A DNA stretch of 38,296 bases, from the NCBI GenBank assembly GCA_007026445.1, contig VDMD01000187.1, positions 1-38,296 of the forward strand, written 5' to 3'. This document shows positions 10,477 through 21,828 of this stretch, piece by piece; position 1 is the first letter of the stretch, and the number at the start of each line of letters is the position of its first letter. The DNA comes from Schizophyllum amplum (lineage: Eukaryota; Basidiomycota; Agaricomycetes; Agaricales; Schizophyllaceae). The notes beneath the pieces were generated by a model. It was not told the origin of the DNA. It did no database searches and worked only from the letters and a program-made list of their open reading frames with translations. The translations under genes were made by a program, and so were the position numbers.

Positions 10477-13400
10477 CTACATCACACTGATCTGCGTCGC
10501 ATCCAACCCCAGCGAATGCAGCACCAGATTCACATTATTGATCTTCGTCGCCGCCTCCTCCTCGTCCGTCACCCACCCCCTTCCGCACCACACTCACCTC
10601 CTCGAGCACCTTGTGCCGCACCGACGCCAGCAGCGCCGTCGTCTGCTCGCCCTGCGCAAGAATGAACAGCGCGGCGAGGAACTGCCACACTGGCTGGTCG
10701 ATCACGTCCGTCCGCACCATCACGTCCGTCTCCGCCCCGCCCGCGCCTCGTCGCACAGATGGGAACAGGCTCGGCAGGTAGGGCAGCAACAGCTCGACAA
10801 AGTGCGCGTAGATGGTGTGGAAAGAAGTCCAGTCGTCGTCGGGCGGGTTCGCAATCGTGCCGCTCGTCGCCTGCTCGCGAATTACCTCGACGCGACTCAG
10901 GAGCAACGTGAAGAGCGCCAGGCCGGGCTGTACGAGGTTTGTAATCAGAACTGATTCGAATTTGAAGGGGTGAAAAAGACACACCCTGCTCCGCGCGATG
11001 GCCGGCACGTCTGTGCGCGTAACGAGCACGCTGAGCATCCCGGTGACCAGGCGCAGCTCGAGGCTCGCGACGATGGGAAGCAACGACTGCATCACGCTCA
11101 TCAGGAAGCCCTGCGTCTGCGCCTCCACCTCCTCCTGCCCGGGCGTACCCTCAGGTAGGTCAAGCAGTGGCGCGTTCCGCACAACGTCGAGCTTGTCAAA
11201 GCCTGCAACGAGCAGCGCGACCATAGCGAGAGAGGTCTCCGTGCTGAGGTGGCGAGTGAGGCGCGGCAGCAGCCGCTTGCCCTTCGTCGGCGTCAAAAGC
11301 GAGATGAAGGGTGGCGGGTTGCTAGAGGGGGTGGTGTGAGTATTTGGGCAGTTATAGGGAAGGGACCATACGTACCACGCCTCGAGGGGGACGCCGAGCT
11401 CGATCCCGTCCGCCAGCTGAGCACGGATGTTGTCGTAGTCCGCTTGCCTGGTCATGTTTTAGCAAGGCCCCGGCATACTGCAACGCTTGGACGTACCACT
11501 CCGTGAAGCCTTCCTCATCCTCGGCCGGGCGCGAGTTGTTCAAGCGCTCAGCCTGCATGACCAGGTCGTATAGGTGCTCCAGGCGGATGAGAACGTCGCG
11601 CGGGGACAGTGGCTTGCGCGCTATAACGCCATTGCTCTGAGCTGTGGTCAGACGCAGTTCAAGAAGAGCGAGCAGCGTGAGCGTACCTCGCCAGCGATGC
11701 CGAGCGCCTCTCGCCCGAGTTTCGCGGCCTCGGCAGCAGCGTCGGTCGACTCCTTCGCGTCGTCCTTGGAGATGTGCGCGTGCGCATCTGAGGCGGCGTT
11801 CGAGTCGACCTGGAGCAACTGGCGCGGTGCAGCCTTGTAGCTCCTGCCGGACGTCTTCCCTAGCGCGCCCTGCAGTGCGTGCAGCGCTGTCACAAACCGT
11901 CAGCCGACATCCTGAGCCTGACTCACTACAAAATAAACGCACAGTGTTGGCTCTTCTCCTCTTCCCGTTTGCGCGCGTTGCTGATGATGCGCTCGACCTG
12001 CTGCTCCATACGCTGCATTGCGTTCGGCCGTCGGTGCTTGTGGCTTTGCGAGAACCCGAGCCCGACCCCGCCGACGTTGCCGAACTTGAGCACGCGCTCG
12101 TCCTGCGCGTGCAGGCCCATGCGCGAGCGCACGATCGCGGCGTACACTTGCGCGTAGAAGTCCTCGTTGAACGGGTCTTGCGAGACGAGCTGAGACACTT
12201 GGATCCGCGTGATGAAGTCCTTGTCGGATTGCGTCATGAGGTCGTTGTAGCGAGCCTGCGGGGCAGATGAGCGGGAGCGAGCAGAAACCCACGAGAGTGC
12301 GTACCATGTGGTGCAGTTTGCTGGCCTTGCGGCGGCGCTTCTCCTCCATCCGCTCCGCCTCGATGATCTTACGACGAGCCTCCTCGCGAAGCAGTTCCTG
12401 TTCGGCGGGAGGCAGGAGTTCCACCTGAGCGGCCTCGTTCAACAGCTGCTGCTGCGCGGCCTCATTCAGCAACCGCTGCTGCAGCTGGAGGCGCTCCTGC
12501 GGCGAGAGCATCTGCAGCATCTCGGGCGTCAGCTGGAACGGCAGCGGTGACTGCGAGCGCTGGCGGCGGCGCTGCTGCTCCGCAAGGAGCTGCCCATGCA
12601 GATCCGTGAGCGAGACGATGCCGCCGTGGCCGGATGGCAGGCGTCGGTGCTGGTCGAAGGGCGACTCGCGGTTGCCTTGGAGCTGCGCGGCGATGTGCTG
12701 CGCGCGTAGCTGGCGCTCAATCTCCTCGATACGAATCTGATCGGAGAGCTCCTGCGCGCGGCGCTGCTGCAACTGGCGCTGGAGCTCGACCTGCGCCTGC
12801 CGCTGCTGCATCGCGAGCTGTTCCTGCCGAATGAGCTGCTCCTGCTCGAGCTGCCGCTGGAGGAGAAGCTGGCGGTACTGCTGCTCGCGCTGCTGCTCTA
12901 GTTGCGCGCGCTGAAGCTGCTCCGCCTGCAGGAGCTGCCGCTGGCGCCGGAAGTCCTCCTCCTGCTGGCGCTGAAGCAGGATCCGCTCCTCCTGCTCGCG
13001 GAGGAGAAGCTGCTGCTGTAGCTGGCGCTCTGCAAAAATGCGGTTCTCCTGCGCGCGCATGCGCATCTCGGCCTCGATCTCCTCGAGCGTGCCCGAGTGC
13101 GCTGCGCCGCGGTGCATGGCGGGGTGCGCGGGGCCGTCGTCGGAGTCGAAGGGGGAGAAAGTCATGGGCTTTTGTATCGGCGGCTGCGAACCGGGCCTGC
13201 GATCCCAGATGGATTCGAGGGAGGGCGTGGACGTCAGCGGAGCTGGTGTGGTCGGTGATGAGACGCGATATGGCTGGGGAGGGTGCTTACGAGGAGCTAT
13301 AGGCTTGGGCGGCAGGCCAGTTGAGCGCGGCTGCCCAGCAATTTTTGGAGTCGCCCTCGAGTGCGCCTGCACCTGCGAGACCTGCTGTCGCTCCTCGTCG

Positions 13401-13679
13401 CCCGGAAGCGCGGTGGACCCAAAGTCAAAATCCTTCCCTTCGCTCTCAGTCAGCGTCAGGTGTAGTTCCAAAGACTAGCAGCGCACCTACGGCCCCACCG
13501 CCGCCAAAGGTCTCGTCATTGAGCTCATCGCCCCCTTCCTGCAACGCGTCGCCGAGCCCGTCGTAGCTCTCCTCTCCCCAGGTGTACTCGGAGATATTTT
13601 CATTGTTCGAAGGGCCTTTTTCGAGAAAGTCTTGCTTTTCCCTCTCTAAGTCGGATGTTTCAAAGCCGAAGAACGACAT
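10477..13679 (-). CDS. PAT1: PAT1-type mRNA decapping activator (one frameshift near the 3' end)
   Basis: Pat1 bridges deadenylated mRNA, the Lsm1-7 ring and the decapping enzyme in P-bodies. Exons: 13679-13487, 13437-12305, 12255-11943, 11886-11687, 11636-11497, 11447-11376, 11321-10985, 10927-10477 (introns 49-57 nt). Start is set at MSFFGFETSDLE, the usual Pat1 opening, not the in-frame ATG-proximal extension from 13766. Then come an acidic N-region with GKDFDFG, a very Gln-rich coiled coil (about residues 145-330) and MSPQERL-type text. The conserved C-domain reads MTQSDKDFITRIQVSQL, DPFNEDFYAQVY, GKTSGRSYKAAPRQLLQ, then helical repeats. One base too many in a C5 run at 10576-10580 (+ strand) throws the frame. 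Removing it gives KGWVTDEEEAA...INNVNLVLHSLGLDATQI, about 945 aa, as in other Pat1 C-termini. Uncorrected, the frame stops at 10535. Confidence 0.88.
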
Positions 13680-14244
13680 GCCAGCATCTCCTGGATGTCG
13701 AAATGTGATGCGAGATGATGGGAGGAAACTAGAGACGCGTCCAGGAAAACAATAGGATTCTGCCACATGCGCTTATTCCGTCGCCACTTTGCTGTCACCG
13801 TCTTTGCGCACATACTTATAGCACCGTCATTGTCCAGTGATGATTCTCCCAAATATTTGTGCAAAGAGAGAAGAGTCTTCTTCATGGACACGATTATTCT
13901 CAAAGCATTTGAAGACAACAACGGCGAGTTGCGGCTTGTAGACTCAAAGTGGTGCATATCTGGGTCAGGGACGGTATGTATACCCATTTCACGCACGACA
14001 GCAGTCAACGTTCAGCACGCGATTTGAGAATGATAGGATGCAACCCTTGCGGCAAGTAGACCAGGATAATAGGACACGCTGGCGGCATGAGAACGAGCGA
14101 CTCAATTGACGGAGTCTCTCGTTCTTGTCGCCCCCGTTCTTCTCGCCCCCACCACGCCTCGGCAAGCATCGCGATAGCGCGAGGCCGACGGAATCCGCAC
14201 CCCCCTCGACGGTTTGTCCCTCCGTCGCTCTATTCTCAACGACG
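13680..14244. promoter_or_regulatory. Divergent intergenic region between PAT1 and MFS2
   Basis: About 565 bp separating the PAT1 start (minus) from the second transporter start (plus), so it must carry both promoters. Open frames cross it on both strands (about 13646-14008 minus, 13767-14027 plus), but with poor codon bias and no domain, so I do not call a gene. The last 100 bp before 14245 are C-rich on the plus strand, typical of a fungal 5' UTR. Confidence 0.4.
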
Positions 14245-16907
14245 ATGTCGCAGGACACGGGAGAGACAACGCCGCTGCTGAGCGGCGCGCGCGCCGGCGA
14301 CGCCGCTGCCCAAGCTGCAGTTGTCGATCCTGCTACTCATGCGCATGGCGGAGCCTGTCGCGTACACTGTTATCTTCCCGTTCATCAACCAGGTGCGTCG
14401 CGCTCTATCGCTCTACACGTCGCGACTGACTAGCTGTGCGTCCAGATGATGGAAGAGGTCACTCAGTTGCCGAAGAGCAAGGTTGGGTACTATGCAGGGG
14501 TGCGTCTACATGCTTCGGAGAACGTGTGGAGTCGTTGACCATTTCCCCTCCCCCTTGTCTCTCCTTTTCTTCTATAGCTCGTCGAGTCTGTCTTCGCCAT
14601 GATCCAATTCTTTACCGTGTACCACTGGGGCGCCCTCAGCGATCGTCTTGGCCGCAAGATCGTCGCGCTGATCGGGATAGTAGGCGCCATGGTGTCTGTC
14701 GCCGCATTCGGACTCTCGCGCAGCTTGCCCATGATGTGCGCTCCTCATTCTCTTCACTCTTCCCTTCCCAGACTAACTGACGGACCAGGATCTTGACGCG
14801 CTGTATAGCAGGGCCGCGATGAACGGCAATGTGGCTATCGTTAAGGTGCGTACTAGATGTTTTCGCTCCGTTCCTACGTATCATGTCCAGTTGCTAATCA
14901 GGCTGCATAGAGCATGATGGCAGAGATGACAGACGAGACGAACCAGGCGCGCGCGTACTCGCTCATGCCGGTCGCCTGGGCGTTCGGCGCTACCATAGGC
15001 CCGCTCATTGGTGGCTACCTCTCTCACCCAGCGGAGCGCATCCCGAATGGGTTCGGTGAAAGCGCGTTCCTCGTGACCTATCCCTATTTTCTACCCTGTA
15101 AGCTTCGGGTATGAGACTGTCGAATCTTCCACTGAATCATCCAGGTTTTGTGGCCTCCCTCGTCAACTTGCTCGTCATTATCATAGGAATAGTGAGTGGT
15201 TCGCATTGGAAGTTTGTCCTCTTCGGACTGACAGGGTCATCATAGATATATCTAGAAGAGGTATTGCTGCTTTCTTCTCCGAGGCTGACTTGCGACGGTT
15301 CGTTCTAACGGCGGTGCTAGACTCTCGTCGCGAAGATCAAGCAATTGCCTTCAGAGGCGCCGTCACCGAGCAGCAGCGGCACGCTGACGCCGGTTGACGA
15401 CGCTACGACGCCGGGCAGCGGCACGCTGACACCAGTGTATGATGCCTCGAGCGCTGAGGCGCAAGAAGTTGCGCCGCAGAAAACCGACCCTCTTCACGGA
15501 CCAGATCGTCCGTGTGTTGAGCATATCGTTCTTCATGTTCCTGCTGTCGTCTTGCTATCAGTAAGTCTGCCTCGTTTACCATCGTTTTGGTCTACGTTGT
15601 CTCTCGCCGCGCGGAATGTGGAACCAACTGACGCCCTGCAGGGCCCTGATCCCACTCTTCTGCTGTAAGTCCGGGAATAGAGGGTGTCGGACGCGAGAGC
15701 TCATCGGCAGCCAGATTCACCATACGAGGCAGGAGGCATCGGCTTCCCGCCGAGTTCGGTAAGCATATTGAACGTGACTGCAGTGTCTGTGCTGCAAGCT
15801 GACACATTTCTTCTAGATTGGTGTAAGCTGACTGTCGACCCTTGTATCCGCATGCTACTGAATACCATGTTCGCAGTTGCTGCTATCGGTCACCGGTGTC
15901 ACTGCGATGTTCTCCCAGGCGTTTCTCTTCCCTGTGCGTGCTCTTCCCCTTCTCCTTCATCTTCTTTACCCTCCACCAATTTGCCTCCCTTGCTCACCCC
16001 ACACGTCCCACAGATCATCGAGCGCCGCCTGGGCCCCGTGCGCACCTTCCGCCTCGCCATGAGCGGTCTGCCCTTTATTTACATCGCGCTCCCGGTCGCG
16101 CACTACCTTTCCCCGCTCGGGCGGCCGACGGTGTGGACGGTGCTAGCGTTCATGATCGTCGCGAAGACGATTGGGCATATGGGTGTTGGTGCGTCTGTTT
16201 TTCTACGTTATTGCGCTCTGCGAATGTACTTGGCGCTACCATCGTGCTCTTGGCCTCCACCGACATTGCACGCAACGCTACCAACGAGCTATTCGCCGCT
16301 ACCCTATGACCCTATTCTGGCGTGTTCTGTTACCCCGACTCATGCTAACGCGCCCAACAGTTTGCAACAGCATCCTCATCAACAACGCTGCGCCCAGCCG
16401 GGAGTCGCTCGGGCGGCTGAATGTGAGCCTCTTCATCGTCTGCCCCCTGGCCCTAGCATCTTAGACGGTAAGCATGTCTTCGAACTCAGCCGCTCACGCC
16501 TACACGCAGGGCATCGTGCAGTCCACCGGATCGCTCGCGCGCGCGTTCGGTCCCGCGGGGATCACCGCGCTCTTCGCGTTCTCGCAGGAGCACCATTTGC
16601 TCGACGGGCAGCTCGTGCATCTGGTTCTGATTACGGTACGTTCTGGGTCTTATGATATATGAGGGTCTGGGGATGGAAGTTGGGAGACGGAAATTTGCGG
16701 ACCGAAGCTTAGTGATGAACGTAGTAAGGCGGAGGTTGGGAGACGGAGAATGGGTCGTTCCTTAGGTGGACGGGCAAGTTGCCTGTCTAGCCACCGCGAT
16801 GTTAGATTTGCAAGCTGATCACGGCGTTCCAGATCGCGATAGTTGCATATTTGATGACAGGGCGGCTGCGCGATGTGAGGGCGACGTGGCGGCAGAAGCG
16901 AACGTGA
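14245..16907 (+). CDS. MFS transporter, zinc-induced-facilitator/DHA-like, with three apparent frameshifts
   Basis: Twelve-helix transporter, about 490 aa after correction. Exons: 14245-14392, 14446-14499, 14578-14735, 14789-14845, 14911-15097, 15145-15191, 15246-15260, 15321-15560, 15642-15664, 15715-15758, 15817-15822, 15877-15933, 16014-16188, 16361-16422, 16510-16635, 16833-16907. Landmarks: TTPLL near the N-terminus, LPKLQLSILLLMRMAEPVAY (TM1), MFS motif A GALSDRLGRK, ILTRCIAG, AFGATIGPLIGGYL, and NNAAPSRESLG before TM11. Exons 7 (15 nt, IYLEE) and 11 (6 nt, IG) are microexons supported by flanking 50-60 nt introns. Single-base shifts are needed at about 14283-14302, 14810-14817 and 15428-15457. 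With them every exon phase closes and the total length is divisible by three. Substrate unknown. It could be a young pseudogene, but the clean remainder and similar lesions in other genes favour sequence error. Confidence 0.8.
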
Positions 16908-17154
16908 AAGGAGCAACGGGAACTCTGTCGTGTTCATAGATTTGTGTCCAGTGCGGCCGACTGCTTGTGCTACTTACTGGGGCATGTGAAGTTATAGATG
17001 TAGTTTACCAATAGTGAGTGGGCCCATCTCGGCCTATCGGTCGCTATTCTTTCTGACGTTTGGCTTCCGCGGATATTAAGGCTACATGGTGGTATCTTAT
17101 CATGAGCGATGCTTTGACTGTTGATACGATTGGTAGAGCTCTAGAGGACGCTAC
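16908..17154. other. Short convergent intergenic region
   Basis: About 250 bp between the stops of MFS2 (plus) and the AAA-ATPase-like gene (minus). It should contain both 3' ends. I see no open frame of note. Confidence 0.4.
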
Positions 17155-18973
17155 TCATACATACAAACAGGGTATAATGGGATCCTCCTCCGAACCGCCA
17201 GTCGTCTGCGCCAACATCCTGCGCATGATATTTAGAACGCCCGCCGATGGATAGATCCGCTGCGCGTTCGGACCGTTCGCAAAAGTCTGGTAGGAAAGCT
17301 CTGCCCAGACATTCCCCCAGACCCCTTTTGCATCTCCTAGGACGACGCGTGCGAGAGCCGCTATCTCTTCCTGCGTCATGCCGATGGTTGCCTGCATGGA
17401 CGGGTCCATCGTCCAGTCCTTGACAACGGGCCTGAGCACCCCGACAAAGGGTATCGGTCGAAATCGTGCGGGGTCATATTCGTAGACTGCGTAAGCGCTC
17501 GTGAGCGGCTCAGAGGTGAGGAACACCTCATCATGATTGTCGAGCGTAGATGAACCAACGAGTATGCCGCTATCGATCCATCCGCACTGCAGAGCGCCCT
17601 TGATTGGTGTATACAGATACTCATTCAAGGCGGGTGTGAGCCAGGACCAGTCGCTATCTGCTGTCTTCTCAAAAGGCGCAGTGTAGTTGTCGACGTAAAG
17701 ATACATGTCTACGCCGGAGATCTTGGAAAGGTCCTATATGGGATACAAATTAGTTAGGCCTGGAAAGGGGTTGCAAAAACTTACCCCAAGGCCTTCGATC
17801 ATCCATGAGACTTCCACATGGCGCAAGATCAACCTCCTCTGCATGTCGGTCGCCTTGATCAAAGTGGAATATTTGTCCAGAGTACGTATTACCGCATCTC
17901 GGACAAGAGCTCTACTGCTCCGATGGACCGCCTCCACATTCGCCACATCTATTCCAGCCATGTCGAAATGAAGCACTACCCCAGTATGCGGCGCACGGTT
18001 ACTGGCATAAACGATCTTGTCTTCAGCGAATGGTGATAGTATGTCGTGTAGTTCGGCCATGGTCGAAAGGAACACTGAGCGACCGTAGCCAGGTGGTCGG
18101 CGAATGACAAACAGATTACCGGAGGAGTACGACAGCGGACCATAGGCAATCTTGTCGATGGACAGGCAATGTTTACGCAGGACTGGAAAGGTGGAATCCG
18201 TGGGTACAGGCATACGCTGGGTCATGATCAGCGAACAATCTGAATGGTCGGCATGATACACACTACTGGGACTCCCTGCGGGATACAAACACAGTCGCTT
18301 ATGATCTTATGGTCGCTTGATGGCGTGTAGGGTCTTGCTGAGCCACTGTCAGTGGACGCGCCTTCATCGCTTATGAGAGACGCTAGAAAGTGGTTAGCAT
18401 GAATATGCTCGCAACACAGTGACACGTACGTTGTGGGGGAGACGGTACCGGGAAAACATACACGATATTCAGGCGATCGCCTCTATCACAACGCGAAAGG
18501 GTTGGGGAAACTTGGTCGTGTATACCGACGTGCGTGTCGCCACTGTCGGAGGACAGAGGTGCGCGAAGGGCTTCTCCATCCGGGTCAATGAGTGCGCGAG
18601 TCATCACCCAGACTTCCGGCTCAACGCCACCGCATTTACAGAGCCGCGCATGTACCGTGTCCACATCCTCATATAGTTCGGCAAATGTCGATTCTTTCTG
18701 CGTGCGTAGACGAGTTATGCTGAGACGCATTGAAATCCCAGGCATATGACCGTGGTAGAAGCACCGTACGCGCTTGATCAGCCTAGGATCGTCTGCCTGC
18801 ATGAGGGCGGAAGAAAAGGCGTTTATTCGGTCGTGACACTGACTCACTCTATCACCTGTGAACCTGTCCTCGTACTCCGACGCCGCCCCCGGATCGCTCG
18901 CATCGAAGGAACGAGGACTCGGTCTTGTACATAGGTTCGTGTCCAGTGTCAGCTGGGAGCGCGTGGGCCACAT
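17155..18973 (-). CDS. AAA-ATPase-like (PF09820/DUF1703-type) protein, degenerate P-loop
   Basis: A member of the family expanded in basidiomycetes and of unknown function. Proposed exons: 18973-18848, 18796-18430, 18382-18347, 18275-17785, 17733-17155, giving 532 aa with all phases closed. The N-terminal part (about 45-165) carries RVRCFYHGHMPGISMRLSI and DRLNIVYVFPVP and is probably a separate binding module. The ATPase-like part begins CLSIDKIAYGP and has the P-loop region RPPGYGRSVFLSTM, in which the Walker A Lys is Arg (about residue 242). After the last intron comes DMYLYVDNYTAPFEK, the usual family block with the acidic residue after a hydrophobic strand. The protein ends soon after GMTQEEIAALARVVLG and an NIMRRML segment, apparently earlier than longer family members. 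The exon 3/4 junction uses a weak donor (GTGGCT at 18346) and is the least certain part. Confidence 0.65.
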
Positions 18974-19684
18974 ATATGGCGTATCTTGGGCGTATCAAAA
19001 AGAAACTCACTCGACCGAACCAATGCAACTTGACGCGCGCCCGATAGTGGCAGGTAGTGGCAGGAGACAAGTAGCTATCGGTATATATCTAGCTTCTCAG
19101 GACTGAAACATAAGTATACATTGTTGAGGAAACGGCTGTCAGCGACTCGCCAGCCCGAGAACAATGGAGAACAATGGATTGCACAGCCATTGTAGGTGGC
19201 TTACTAATTGCTTACAAAGACGAACTTTCTAGTTACTTTTGTACTTCGTATATATACCAGAAATGCACCGGCGAAGGGCATGCGTTTGCGAGGCAAGCGA
19301 CCCAACGCCTTGTTCACACGCACATACACTCTCGACGCCTAACCGCGTCCTTGCGCGCACCTCACCGAAAACTCAACATACATACTCAACCGCAGAGTAT
19401 CTAGATACTACCGACGTTACATACATACAAGTCAATGAACAAATCAGGTATCGTTTGTGTGTGATGCATAGCTTGGGGAAATCTATAACGAAATACAAAG
19501 CGAGCATAGCGGCCGGGCGGAACTGCTTGTTTCGATATGTCTTACGGTACAACATGAACATGATGTCGAATAGCACAGGGATACAGAAGGCAAGAAGGCA
19601 AGCCGAGTGACTTGGAGCACAAGAGGAACAGATACAAGTACAAGGTGAACTTCAGTGTACAATACGCAACGTGTTAGAAAACGC
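18974..19684. other. Intergenic region, no gene seen
   Basis: About 0.7 kb of AT-richer sequence between the start of the AAA-ATPase-like gene and the stop of the FtsJ gene, both on the minus strand. It should hold the promoter of the former and the 3' UTR of the latter. A doubled GTAGTGGCAG motif sits near 19045-19063. Nearby frames lack ATG starts or codon bias. Confidence 0.45.
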
Positions 19685-20782
19685 TCAAAGACCATCACCC
19701 AACTCCTGCTTGCGGAGCCCTTCTAGAGCGAGACACTGCACACGCAGCACGGGCTCAGCCAGCTTGTCCAGCCGCTTTCGGTAGGTCGTCAGGAGCAGCT
19801 TGTGCGGGCAGACAAAGTCCCAGGCCTGCAAGTCGTCGACTAGCGCACCAAACGTCACTGTCGCCCAGCGGAGCATCAAGTCCCAGAGCAAACGGTCCAT
19901 ACGCAGCGTCCAGCCGTGGCTGGCTGGCGGTATGCCCTCCATCTGCACATCCTGTGCCACGACATAGAATGTGTCTCGTGTCGCGTGCATCGACACGGGC
20001 TTGCACGTCGTAAGCTGCGAGGCAAGCGCATCGAGCATGTACAGGATCGCTTGCGTATCCGGACGTTCCACAGCGCTCAGCTTGACGATGATGGTCCCGC
20101 CCCGGCGGACCGTCTGCAGAGAGAGAATGAGCTGCGCGACGAGCAGGCGCGGCCCGACGCTCGTGGTGCGCGCCTTCTGCAAGCGCAGTGGGTGACCGTC
20201 GAGAACGACAAGGTCAAATTGGCGGCAGCAGAAGCCCCAGGGCAGGTCTACCAGATCCGCGCCCTCGGGAGTGGGCCTAAGCCGATAGCGTAGCAAGTCG
20301 GCCCAGATGAGTTCGTGGCGAGGGCGCAATTCCTCTTCGAGACGATAGTTATGTCCGTCGGGCAGGGAGACACCCACCCCTACAGCGTCCGGATTTTTCT
20401 TTAAGATATAAGACGAGAAGCCCCCTGGGCAGCAGCTTTGCTTTCGGTCAACACACGGAAGGTGCCTACAACCAAAGGTCTGCTCACCCAAGGTCCAGAA
20501 AGTTGAAGGAGCCCTCGCGCGGAAGCGCCGTTCCCTCCGTCGCCCAATCGATCTCACGCATGACCTCCTTCATATTCTCGAACCATATACCCTCCATCTC
20601 GGGTGTCGCCTCGTCGGCGTTGCGTTCTTGGTGGCGCATATGCGTGAGGTGGAGGGGTCTTTCGCGGTTCTGGGAAGAAGGATAAATATATGAAGCTGAT
20701 TCCGAAGCCCACGAGACCGTCGAACCTGTCGCTTCAGACGCTGCAGGTTCTCCCGCTCCGCGTTCTTCGTCAGTGCGGGCAT
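19685..20782 (-). CDS. FtsJ/RrmJ-type SAM-dependent methyltransferase
   Basis: Protein of 329 aa from exons 20782-20726, 20669-20488 and 20435-19685 (introns 56 and 52 nt). FtsJ-domain enzymes transfer a methyl group from SAM, usually to a ribose 2'-OH in RNA. Motif I spans the second intron as NFLDLG then CCPGGFSSYIL (about residues 76-90). Further blocks are HELIWADLLRYRL, FDLVVLDGHPLR (motif IV Asp region), LLVAQLILSLQTVRRGG and TIIVKLSAVERPD with the conserved Lys. The N-terminal about 75 residues are polar and charged; the last about 100 are helical and lack a motif I recognise. Start is the ATG of MPALTKNAER. The family has lineage-specific members in agaricomycetes and the target RNA is unknown, so a 2'-O-methyltransferase role is inferred from the fold. 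Reads cleanly. Confidence 0.85.
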
Positions 20783-21828
20783 GGCTTGCTGGTTTAGTGT
20801 GTACTGTGCAGCAGTTGAGTAGATGTTTGCACATATGAGGCTACAATGCTTACCGGTCCCGATGTTGCAGATGGAGGTTTGTACAGGGAAAGACGGCTGC
20901 TAGACGGGTGTTCGGTCCACCTCGTCAGGATCGTTGTGGTTGAGAGCAAGGAAGGGTGAACGAGGGGGAAGACGCATAAAGGCCGCTCACACGAGGCCGG
21001 GCGCCTGTAATGGCCGAGTACACTAGAATCGACGATAGACGCCGCCTCGGCGTCGTTCACAGCGGTCAGCTGGTGGTCGCTGCATACATGGACGGTGGAG
21101 TCATCATAGAGCGGATATGAAGAGACCCATCTATCACGATAAAGTAAGGCTTCAGGCGTCCACTTGGCTCTTGTATTAGCTGTCGTGCGCGAATCCTCTC
21201 AGGATCCTTTGAGACCCAAGACACCGGCCATTCCTGTTGATACTGGGAATCGAATTGTCACCATAAGCTTTGCCCTTAGCAAGCCACGGACCAGCGAACA
21301 AGTATACCATTGCAGCTGTTTGCAGAACGATAGACGTGTCGCGCTCAATGTCAGACGCTGTGGAGCGCGCGCGACCGGTCCGATGGCTCCCGGGCAGCGT
21401 CGACAGTCGATGGAGGCCAAACCGGGGAGTACCGGTATCTTGTTTTTGGCCATAAAGGTAAGGGACATAGACCTCTTCCCCTGTGAGGTCCTGTCGGCGA
21501 GGCTCAAGTCGCCACACGCGGTCGGACAATGATGCCGGGGCCGCGCCGTTGGAGCGCCTCGCGTGTTTTTTGCTCTTCACGTGAGGTGAGCGTCAGAACG
21601 CGACCCGTCCATCGTTTTGCAAACAGCTGTCAGTAGGCATGTGGAAGACGGAAAGGTCAATGATGAATCGAAGCTGAAGACATGAAATATATGATATATC
21701 ATAAACACAATGAAAGCACTGCTGATTGAGTCGTGCTATACCTGGCTGCGCAGAGACATTCAGTTAGCAACTAACCCTCTCAGTCCCAAGACGTACCTAA
21801 CGTGTCTCCCGACGACGCGCATGACAGG
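20783..21828. other. Intergenic region between FtsJ and UBA2
   Basis: About 1 kb between the FtsJ start and the UBA2 stop, both on the minus strand. A minus-strand frame at 21176-21580 (text such as TGEEVYVPYLYGQK) is open for 134 codons but begins with GTG, has mediocre codon bias and matches no family, so it is not called. Confidence 0.4.

Noticed and set aside
13646..14027. Overlapping frames in the PAT1-MFS2 gap
   Set aside because: Neither has coding bias or a recognisable product; the PAT1 start at MSFFGF argues that the minus frame upstream is untranslated.
16217..16309. Open frame with transporter-like text (ATIVLLASTDIARNATNEL) inside MFS2
   Set aside because: No AG acceptor precedes it, and joining 16188 to 16361 gives the expected GVVCNSILINNAAPSRESLG. 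It is treated as part of a 172-nt intron.
18852..19070. Extra 5' exon for the AAA-ATPase-like gene
   Set aside because: A GTGAGT donor fits, but the apparent start is TTG and no upstream ATG was found; the ATG at 18973 was used.
21176..21580. Minus-strand 134-codon frame
   Set aside because: Starts with GTG, weak codon bias, no homologous motif.
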